Shown here in pieces: positions 1 through 7,864 of a stretch of DNA of 32,050 nt. The notes beneath the pieces were generated by a model, which was given only the letters and a program-made list of their open reading frames with translations, was not told where the DNA came from and did not search any database. The stretch covers positions 1 through 32,050 of the forward strand of contig CBFHYO010000069.1 of the NCBI GenBank assembly GCA_965660075.1, in the 5' to 3' direction. Made by a program: the position numbers and the translations under genes. The number at the start of each line of letters is the position of its first letter. Positions within the stretch are counted from its first letter, which is position 1. The stretch is from CAYYFV01 sp965660075 (lineage in GTDB: Bacteria; Patescibacteriota; Gracilibacteria; UBA1369; GCA-2718715).

Positions 1-1991
1 GTATCATCTGTGTCACCATCGTCTACGGTGATATTTGCAGTTACTGGTAAATTAAAAGTTGCTGTGGCAGAGCTTGAATATGAGGATGTTTCTTTTACAT
101 CACTCACCACTGTCGTGGATGCATGTAAGGTGTCGGAGGCAATTATATCTGTTACTGCGGTTACTATATAATTAGTATTTTGAACAGTGTAAGTTTCTGG
201 GATAATAAAATCTTGATTTGTAAGTGTACAAGTTCCTGACTCGAGTGTTCCTGCGATTTGGCGATTGCCTTGCGAATCTACTAAATAGGTATCGGCCTCG
301 CCATCTACATCGGAAATATAGGCTATAAAAGTACAAGATTCACCTGTGACTGTAGCAGAGACATCGATATTCACAATAAAGTCTCCATTGCTGTAAGAGG
401 TTGAATTTACTGTTGGAGTTCCACTCTGGAGGCCGTTTTGGGCATTAACAAGAGGGTTTACGTTACTAAAACTTGAATTCGTGACATCGAAAACCATAAC
501 GCCATCGAAATAATTAAACTCTTCTTGTGCTGAATCTAAATTATACATTCCGTTATTGGTCCCAGATATTTTGATGTTTTCAAATACATTATTGTACATA
601 CGAGAAGCACTCAATGAAAAGCCTCCGGTACTACTAGTTGCTCCACTAGGTGTTCCCGCACTCCAGGTGATATCGAAATTTTCGAATGTGTTATCATAAA
701 TATCACCGTTAAGAAAATAAATCCCATATAAAGATGTTCCAAAGGCTCCATTAGCACCTTTGCTAAAAGTAGATGAATGTACGTTACTCATTTTTAAGAG
801 TGAGCTTCCCGATTCGGAAAACCCATTGGTCATACCAATTATGTTATTAGAAAATGTTAAATTATCAACATATTGCAATCCGACTCCATAAATAAGTCCA
901 TCGCTTGTATTTGTGTCATCTGCACCGTCGACTACATTTCCTGTTATGGTTCCACCAGTTGAATAATCACCAAATGCACCATCTACTTGTATACCATAAC
1001 CATCTTTACAAAGATTAGCGTTAGTGACACTTATACACACTCGATTATCCGTAATGGCAAAGTTATCACCCCTTTGCACTTGTATTGCGTAGGAGCCTTC
1101 GATTCCACCTACTACATTGCTGTCAACCGTGACATTATTACTATTATTTGCCCAAACTCCATATCCACTGACAACCATACCACCTAAGTTATCAACAACT
1201 TTTTCACCTGAAGCTGTTGTTCCTAAGTTTGAGTTTTGAATATTTATATTATGACTACTGCTTGCATATAAGTGGTACCATCTTTTACCAGAAGCCGTAT
1301 TGTTATTAAAAGTAATATAATCAGATGAATTAAAATATACATTATAGTTACTCGTTGTTGTGTAAACAGTGCTACCATCTTGATCCACGCCAAAATAGTT
1401 GTTTTGAATTAAATAAGTACTAGCACCATCGGTCTGAGTGGACCCGTCGATTTTCAAATTAAAGTTTGCAAAACCACGCACCACTAGGTTTTCCAATTTT
1501 GATCCATGAGCCTCGTCTTCAAATAAAAATCCATCAACTCCTGCTTGGGCTGCACCTTCGATTGTTATATCTCGCACATCTCCATCTAAGTCGGTACCAT
1601 CAATTTCGACTTTTTTGGTAATTGCTGGCAAGCTCGATGCAACTGAAACAACATTATCATCACCAGTTATTCCAGTGAAAACTATTTTATAAGTATTTGT
1701 GTCGTCGGCTGCGCGTGCATTGGCAAACTCGATTGCAGCTCTGAGGGTACAAGTCACAGTGTCGCCATCTGTTAAGTCTGTATCACAAACTGTGGCGCTG
1801 GCTGCTAGTGCTTGGTCACCAGTAGAATTTACTTCAATGGTTGTGGTTGTAGCTTGGGTTACGAAATTAAAAGAAAATGTCCCAAATAAAATAATCCCTA
1901 AATACAAAAAGAGTGACATTTTTTGGATGTCTATTTTTTGTAGCTTTTTTACAGCTTTTAAGATGTTATTTTCTGGTTTGAGAGGGACCAT
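1..1991 (-). CDS. Secreted CSLREA/beta-helix surface protein, partial (C-terminus beyond the window)
   Basis: Open from ATG at 1991 to the left edge, so 663 residues are visible and the C-terminus is missing. Residues about 27-45 form a hydrophobic signal segment (LFLYLGIILFGTFSFNFV). A CSLREA-like segment follows (VCDTDLTDGDTVTCTLRAAI), then a long run of Asn-rich, irregular repeats (IQNNYFGVD, VTVDSNVVGG) typical of right-handed parallel beta-helix (Pbh1) proteins. After this comes a beta-rich region with paired Cys. The order and wording match the neighbouring 1909-residue protein along the whole visible length, so the two are paralogues. The likely role is an extracellular adhesin or surface-layer component; the ligand is unknown. 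A good promoter lies 23 nt upstream, so this gene can be expressed apart from its neighbour. There is no Shine-Dalgarno sequence. Confidence 0.85.
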   Translation of the reverse strand, partial: MVPLKPENNILKAVKKLQKIDIQKMSLFLYLGIILFGTFSFNFVTQATTTTIEVNSTGDQALAASATVCDTDLTDGDTVTCTLRAAIEFANARAADDTNTYKIVFTGITGDDNVVSVASSLPAITKKVEIDGTDLDGDVRDITIEGAAQAGVDGFLFEDEAHGSKLENLVVRGFANFNLKIDGSTQTDGASTYLIQNNYFGVDQDGSTVYTTTSNYNVYFNSSDYITFNNNTASGKRWYHLYASSSHNINIQNSNLGTTASGEKVVDNLGGMVVSGYGVWANNSNNVTVDSNVVGGIEGSYAIQVQRGDNFAITDNRVCISVTNANLCKDGYGIQVDGAFGDYSTGGTITGNVVDGADDTNTSDGLIYGVGLQYVDNLTFSNNIIGMTNGFSESGSSLLKMSNVHSSTFSKGANGAFGTSLYGIYFLNGDIYDNTFENFDITWSAGTPSGATSSTGGFSLSASRMYNNVFENIKISGTNNGMYNLDSAQEEFNYFDGVMVFDVTNSSFSNVNPLVNAQNGLQSGTPTVNSTSYSNGDFIVNIDVSATVTGESCTFIAYISDVDGEADTYLVDSQGNRQIAGTLESGTCTLTNQDFIIPETYTVQNTNYIVTAVTDIIASDTLHASTTVVSDVKETSSYSSSATATFNLPVTANITVDDGDTDD

Positions 1992-2013
1992 CTAATATAT
2001 TAAAAGTGTATTA

Positions 2014-2043
2014 ATTATATCAGTTTGAATTTAGGCCCCTCAA
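2014..2043 (-). promoter_or_regulatory. Promoter of the partial beta-helix gene
   Basis: On the minus strand, TTGAGG (2038-2043) lies 18 nt from TATAAT (2014-2019), and the -10 is preceded by TGA, giving an extended -10. Predicted transcription starts near 2007, leaving a leader of about 16 nt before ATG at 1991. Confidence 0.6.
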
Positions 2044-2134
2044 GTGGTCAAGCCTGGTTTTTTGGCTAGCTAGTCATGATTCTATGGATTTTTGTTTATA
2101 GAGGTTTGTCAGCGTGGTTAACTAATCAAAATTT

Positions 2135-5100
2135 TTACAATCTTTTTTTGCTTTTGTCTACATTAATTTTTATAACAAATGTTGTAAGTAGAATTAACGT
2201 TGCTATTGCTATGTACAAATGGTTTTGTGAAGGATCTGGAATAGAAAATTCTATAACCTCTACTTGCGATCTTTGCGTAGGATTTTGTGCAGATTCTGCA
2301 TAAACCGTAATTCTATGTTTTGAACCTGGTTCGAAGGTTTTTATTTGAGGTAAATTTAGGTTCAACTGACTGTTTGTTGAACCAATAATGGCTTGGGATG
2401 AGTATAAAACACTTTGTAAATTCAGTGTGAGAATTGTATCTTCTGGCAATTTAGACAAGTTAAGACTTTGAGTTGCGCGATCGAATTTGATATTTGGCGA
2501 ACTTATAAATTGGTCTGTGGTAATTTGTATTGTAAATACTGAGCTATTAATAGTTTTAGAATCTAAGGTTTTGGCTTCTGCAACTACTAAATACTTACCT
2601 TGCTTAAGCTTTGAGTCGTTTAGAAAGCTAAAATTGTTATTTTCATCTATTTGAGTTGTGCCTAATAATTTCCATTCTTGATTAGAAAAATCTTTGATAA
2701 AAAACTCGATTTGATTTTTTTGCGCAGGAAAATCTGATTGAATTTGACCATTTATTACAAATTGAGAACCAGTAAAGATTTGATTATTTGAAAGTTCTAA
2801 TAAAACTCCTTGATCTATTTGTAATGGAGCTTTGTATAGAGCTCTTTGTTTAATATATGAATTATTTGCAACTGGGTTTGTGATTCCAATTTTTTGAGCA
2901 ATGTTATTGTCGATCAATGAATTGGATTGTTCGATATCAGTTGCTTGATTTTGTGAAGCATCATAATTGAAACTCTTTAAAACTGCTAAATCTTTGGAAT
3001 TGGGAGCATCTAAAGTAGCTTTCGCAATTTGTTCTTGAGTTGTTAAGTTTGGAATCAGACTCTCTTTTTGATAAGTTTCCAAGTTTTTAACTTGCTTAAA
3101 CGACAATACCGGCTGCGCATTGAGACTTGCTTTTAAGAGATTTGATAAAAGGTTTTGTGTAGATGCTTCTGATTTTAGAACTAAAGTTTTTTGTGCAACA
3201 ATTGCACTAGAAACCTTGGATGACTCTGCCTGTGCAACTTGTGTAATTGATTTTTTGAAAGTGTTTAACTCATTTTGATTTTCATCTAAAGTTGCTGCGT
3301 CTAGTTTTTGAGTTTCTAGTAATTGAGGCGTATCTAAGATTGATTGATCAGTGTTAGATTGTTGTGCCTGCTCAGTTTTAGAAACTTGTACAACTGAAAC
3401 TGAATCAGTCAGCTTTGGTTCAAAAGCTACTTTTGCACTATCTGTAATAAAAACTTTTTGAGTTGTATCTTTTGATTCCTGCACAGTTGTATTAATTTTT
3501 GTCGAATCATCTTTAGTTTCTTCTGCTACTTGTTTAATTGGTGGAGTATAATTAGAAACAGATGATCTACTTTTTCTTTTCTTTGGACTTGTTAAAACGA
3601 TTGTTTCGTCTTTGATGGTTTGTGTTTCAGGCGTGGTTTCTGGGGTTGGTTCCGGTGTTACTTCCGGGGTTGGTTCTGGAGTAGTTTCGGTAGTTAAAGT
3701 TTCGGTTTCTGGGGTTGGTTCCGGTGTGGTTTCTGGGGTTGGTTCCGGTGTGATTTCTGGAGTTGGTTCCGGTGTTACTTCCGGGGTTGGTTCTGGAGTA
3801 GTTTCGGTAGTTAAAGTTTCGGTTTCTGGAACTTCTGCAGTTTCTGTAGCTGTTTGTGTATCTGGTGTCTCTGTAGTTTCTGCAGCTACGGTTTCGGTTT
3901 CTATTGTTGGCTCAACTGGAGTTGGTTCAGGTGTGATTTCTGGAGTTAAAGTTGGTTCGGTAATTGGTTCGATTGGGGTTATCAAATCAGGGTTTTGATC
4001 AAAAAAGTTGAACGATTTGATAAGTACCGTATCATAGCTTTGGTTAGCCACTTTGAGGGTTAATGAATAGTCGATATTTGGTGTGTATTCGATAGTTACA
4101 TTTTTTGTATAGGCGTCTATCAATCCATCTGATTCAAAATCCCATTTGTAAGTTAAACAATCACCAATAAAATCTGCATCTAAAGAAACAAGCACACCAG
4201 ATTCTGAATGAAATTCATCTAAAACTTTTATATGTCCAATTGGGGTTGAAAGTTCTGGTAACACCTCTATTGTTTGATCAAAAATACTTGATTGATTTTG
4301 CTTTGTCGCTATTAATGTTAAATTATATGTTCCGTTAGCTAGATTTTGCAGAGAAATAGTATTTTGAGATTGAATTTCTTGATCATCTAGGAGCCATTGA
4401 TAAGAATCATAATTTAAGTTTTTGGCGTTAAATTTATTTTCCTGATTTGTTGCAAGACAAGCTGTCTCTTGTGAAAATCTTGCATCTACAAAGCTAATTA
4501 TATATTGAGCAGTTTGACCACTTAGTGTTTTGATATTTAAAAATAATTTTTCGATAGGATCTAATTCAAATTTTTGTTGATTAACTAGGTTTTCAACGAA
4601 GTTTAATTTTAGATAATCAGTTTCAATTTCGAACTTACTTGTTCCATTGTCTAATTGCCAAAGAGCAACTGTGGAGTCATTAAGATTAAAGGTAGCAGTT
4701 TGTAATTTGTCTAACAACAATTCTTGGTCAAACAGATTAATATTCTGTGATTCAAAATCGGTATTTAACACTAAAGATAGAGGTTCTTCGATAGTTACCT
4801 GTTTAGAAACAGAATCCACACCAGCAGCATTTGTTACTGTTAATTTAGCAGTAAAATCTCCAAAATCTGAATAATTGAATGTTGGATTTTTTTCTGTGGA
4901 ATCTACTATACCATCCGAATCAAAATCCCACTCAAATTCTGACAAATTTGTGTTGCTACTTGTATTGGTAAAACTTACAGTTTGAGAATCAACAGAGAAA
5001 TCAAAATTGGCGGTAGGTGCTTGAATACCAACAATAATATTTGCAATGATGGTGTTTTGGAAATCTTGATTAACTAATGTTGCTTTTACAGTATACTCTC

Positions 5101-7864
5101 CAGCTTGGCTATAAGTGTGCTGCGTGTTTAAATGTCCACTTTGTGTGTTGCCGTCACCAAAATCCCATTCAACTGAGTCTATACATGTGTTAACTGATTG
5201 CAAAGAAAATTGTACATTTTGAGAATCTATTGTGGATTGAATTTCTGCACTTGGTAATTCAAATGATGGATACACAGTAAGCTCATGAGTTAATGATTTA
5301 GACTGAGTGAACATTGATGAATCAAATGCTGTAACTTTTAAAGTCTTAACACCTGGTGTGTCGTAATTAATTAGATATAAATATGGATCTGTTGAGTCAA
5401 TATCGTTATCGCTTATTCCATCGTTAGCATTCATGACTAATGAATCCGTGGTATCTTTTTGAGTGTTAAAATCAAATTCTAAATGTCTTGGTTCAAAAAG
5501 AGTCTCATTTAAAATTGGACCATTTAATGTAGCTAGTCCAGATTGAGAATCGGTAACTATACAAGTATCTAAATCGTTGGCGAATTGAATTTGAAATGGT
5601 TCTAGATAAAAATCTTTTGTAATAACTTCACCCAAACCATAAATATCCACTTTTACATTGTACGGGTAAGAATTGAGATCGCTAAAAGTTTTTGATTGAT
5701 TATTTACACTTTGTTTATGCAAATTTAAGATTAAAGAATTACCTACAAAATCAGTATCGTTGTCGGTTACTCCATCATTATCAGAGTCATAACTTGTATC
5801 TAAATCAAATACAACTTTTTGCACATTTTGAGCATTTTGTAATGTGAATTTTACATCTTTATCTATTGGAAAAGAAAAATCGTAATCGTTGTTTGAATCA
5901 TAATCATCAAAGATTATATCCGCAGACATCTGAACATTGAACAATCTGTAATCACTATACGAAGTAGTTTGAAAACTTGTAGCTGTATAATCAGTACTTT
6001 GATAAAATAAGATATTTGTCTTAGACCAAATGTAATTTTGCGGAACGATAACTTGCCCTTGATAAGTACACAATCCGTTTAAATTTGTAACTGTAGTTTG
6101 AGACTGATTATTCTCTGCGAATGTTAGTCTTTTAGTGTTTTTAGCATAAAAGTCACTATCATCTTGATTTGCTAAGAAAACCTGAAAATCACATTTGTCT
6201 GCTGTAGTTGGATAACTAATTTTTAAATCAATTGTTGTCTGTGATGAATCAACATTATATACAAACATTTCTGGCTGTGGCGGAGTCAAAAAACTTGAAT
6301 AAGCTGATTCAAATGCAATTTTAGAAAAAGCTGTATAGTTTGCCTTTGGCAAATCACCCACTAAATTATCAAAGAGATTGTTTACAGCAGTAGATGCAGC
6401 TTTGAGCATTGATTTTTTATAATTGAAAAAAGTAATATCTCGAAAAGTATTCGAAACAAAACTCCCAGAAGAATACTGTTGAATAATCCCATAATCACGA
6501 TTTACATGAGTAAGTGGAGTTTGAAACACAAGATTTTCAAATAAATTATTCTCCATATCGTAATATACGTTGAATCCATATTTACCACCCATAAAAGTAG
6601 AATTTTTTATAGTAGAGTTTTTGAGCTTATTTATCGAAGTATTTGTAAAATAATACGAATCCATTAAGGAATTTTCTAAACCCATTGTGTTCGAGTCAAA
6701 ATTTAAATTATCTACCAAGCCATTTGAGTAAAAAAGATAACTCATATACTGAGGGTTTGGTTCGTACTGATAACCTGAATCATACTGACCCAAACCGATT
6801 TGATTATTGGTAACATTTATATTTGTGGCATCTTTAATGTTGATTGGGGCGTAGTTACTACAAAGATTCATGTATTTTTGTAGACCATCTGCTTTGTAGG
6901 GGCTAAAACAAATTGTGTTGTTTTTAATAATCGTATCTTTAATTGGTGCAGTTGCGTTTAGAGCAGACATTAGGTTGTTTTCAATAACTATATTGTCTGA
7001 AGTTTTATCATCGATTGAACTGTGACCAACAGTTATTGATTGAGATATTTGACTAGAAACTGGCATTCCATTTAGATCCACGCTCAATAACGAATCCTTT
7101 ATTGTAATATTGTTTGTGTTGTATAAAGCAATATCTCCACGTACTAAATTATTTGTAAAAAGAACATTTTTAGTCGAATTGATTGCAACTTTATTAGAAC
7201 TATAACTATCTGATACAAAGCTCAACCCTGACTTGTCGAAACCAAAATAATTATTTGAAATTTGGTATTCAGAATTTAATTTTGCATCTCGAAAGACTGC
7301 TTCTGTATTATCCCAATAACCATTGATAGTTAATGGAGTTTGTCCAAAACCGTCTAATGCCAAACCACAAACTTTTGATCCATGAGCAGAAGTTGAGGTA
7401 GTAGTAATAAAAGATTCAAATCTGAGCCCTTTAATATATGCCCCATTCCCCTGCAACGTAATTTTAGGAGACGAAGAAACATTTGGATTACTACACTCAT
7501 CCCCTAATCCATCAATAATTAGAGGAAAATCAATTAAAGGTAAATGCGAAGTAATTAGAATTTCTTTCTGTTGATTTACTAAATCTGAATCAAAATTGAT
7601 TATAAAAAAATCATATAAATCTGGTTCTGTAGTGTATTTTTGTTTTGCAAATTCGAGCGCTGCACGAAAACTACAGGTGATTTCGAAATCCAGTAGATCT
7701 GTATCACATTGCTTGGCATCTTTTGCCAATGCTAAATCCTCTATCGAATTTACGGTGATAACAAAGTTTTGAGCCGAACTTACAAACAATCCTGTAAATA
7801 TGGCTGCTGTTACAAGCCCTGTACTACAAATCTTCAGTAAGCGACTCCAAGTTTGGTTGGTCAT
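2135..7864 (-). CDS. Giant surface protein: CSLREA-like, beta-helix, PKD domains, Thr/Pro/Glu stalk, C-terminal membrane anchor
   Basis: 1909 residues. Signal peptide at about 10-32. The CSLREA-like segment is CDTDLLDFEITCSFRAALEF. Residues about 75-540 are Asn-rich parallel beta-helix repeats. A calcium-loop-like stretch SDNDGVTDNDTD lies near 690. PKD-like domains are centred near 900 (WDFGDGN), 980 (WDFDSDG) and 1241 (WDFESDG). Residues about 1290-1418 are a Thr/Pro/Glu stalk with a duplicated block. An Ig-like domain lies near 1690-1780. One C-terminal transmembrane helix ends in the basic tail KSKKRL. The protein should be exported and held in the membrane, with the helix displayed outside. 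Its start overlaps the end of the upstream repeat-protein gene by 41 nt, so the two are probably co-transcribed. I see no LPXTG motif or enzyme domain. Adhesion is an inference from architecture. Confidence 0.9.
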   Translation of the reverse strand: MTNQTWSRLLKICSTGLVTAAIFTGLFVSSAQNFVITVNSIEDLALAKDAKQCDTDLLDFEITCSFRAALEFAKQKYTTEPDLYDFFIINFDSDLVNQQKEILITSHLPLIDFPLIIDGLGDECSNPNVSSSPKITLQGNGAYIKGLRFESFITTTSTSAHGSKVCGLALDGFGQTPLTINGYWDNTEAVFRDAKLNSEYQISNNYFGFDKSGLSFVSDSYSSNKVAINSTKNVLFTNNLVRGDIALYNTNNITIKDSLLSVDLNGMPVSSQISQSITVGHSSIDDKTSDNIVIENNLMSALNATAPIKDTIIKNNTICFSPYKADGLQKYMNLCSNYAPINIKDATNINVTNNQIGLGQYDSGYQYEPNPQYMSYLFYSNGLVDNLNFDSNTMGLENSLMDSYYFTNTSINKLKNSTIKNSTFMGGKYGFNVYYDMENNLFENLVFQTPLTHVNRDYGIIQQYSSGSFVSNTFRDITFFNYKKSMLKAASTAVNNLFDNLVGDLPKANYTAFSKIAFESAYSSFLTPPQPEMFVYNVDSSQTTIDLKISYPTTADKCDFQVFLANQDDSDFYAKNTKRLTFAENNQSQTTVTNLNGLCTYQGQVIVPQNYIWSKTNILFYQSTDYTATSFQTTSYSDYRLFNVQMSADIIFDDYDSNNDYDFSFPIDKDVKFTLQNAQNVQKVVFDLDTSYDSDNDGVTDNDTDFVGNSLILNLHKQSVNNQSKTFSDLNSYPYNVKVDIYGLGEVITKDFYLEPFQIQFANDLDTCIVTDSQSGLATLNGPILNETLFEPRHLEFDFNTQKDTTDSLVMNANDGISDNDIDSTDPYLYLINYDTPGVKTLKVTAFDSSMFTQSKSLTHELTVYPSFELPSAEIQSTIDSQNVQFSLQSVNTCIDSVEWDFGDGNTQSGHLNTQHTYSQAGEYTVKATLVNQDFQNTIIANIIVGIQAPTANFDFSVDSQTVSFTNTSSNTNLSEFEWDFDSDGIVDSTEKNPTFNYSDFGDFTAKLTVTNAAGVDSVSKQVTIEEPLSLVLNTDFESQNINLFDQELLLDKLQTATFNLNDSTVALWQLDNGTSKFEIETDYLKLNFVENLVNQQKFELDPIEKLFLNIKTLSGQTAQYIISFVDARFSQETACLATNQENKFNAKNLNYDSYQWLLDDQEIQSQNTISLQNLANGTYNLTLIATKQNQSSIFDQTIEVLPELSTPIGHIKVLDEFHSESGVLVSLDADFIGDCLTYKWDFESDGLIDAYTKNVTIEYTPNIDYSLTLKVANQSYDTVLIKSFNFFDQNPDLITPIEPITEPTLTPEITPEPTPVEPTIETETVAAETTETPDTQTATETAEVPETETLTTETTPEPTPEVTPEPTPEITPEPTPETTPEPTPETETLTTETTPEPTPEVTPEPTPETTPETQTIKDETIVLTSPKKRKSRSSVSNYTPPIKQVAEETKDDSTKINTTVQESKDTTQKVFITDSAKVAFEPKLTDSVSVVQVSKTEQAQQSNTDQSILDTPQLLETQKLDAATLDENQNELNTFKKSITQVAQAESSKVSSAIVAQKTLVLKSEASTQNLLSNLLKASLNAQPVLSFKQVKNLETYQKESLIPNLTTQEQIAKATLDAPNSKDLAVLKSFNYDASQNQATDIEQSNSLIDNNIAQKIGITNPVANNSYIKQRALYKAPLQIDQGVLLELSNNQIFTGSQFVINGQIQSDFPAQKNQIEFFIKDFSNQEWKLLGTTQIDENNNFSFLNDSKLKQGKYLVVAEAKTLDSKTINSSVFTIQITTDQFISSPNIKFDRATQSLNLSKLPEDTILTLNLQSVLYSSQAIIGSTNSQLNLNLPQIKTFEPGSKHRITVYAESAQNPTQRSQVEVIEFSIPDPSQNHLYIAIATLILLTTFVIKINVDKSKKRL
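3644..3829 (-). repeat. Duplicated coding block in the Thr/Pro/Glu stalk
   Basis: A stretch of about 68 bases from 3644 recurs essentially unchanged from about 3761 (offset 117 bp, 39 codons). It encodes the repeated ETETLTTETTPEPTPEVTPE-type stalk. The offset is a multiple of three, so copy changes would lengthen the stalk without breaking the frame. Confidence 0.75.

Noticed and set aside
2044..2075. Terminator after the giant beta-helix gene
   Set aside because: AGCC/GGCT around an A-rich loop is only four pairs and has no T run on the right strand.
3612..3998. Plus-strand open frame encoding a Val/Ser/Gly repeat
   Set aside because: It is the reverse of the Thr/Pro/Glu stalk of the giant minus-strand protein; its odd composition follows from the repeat.
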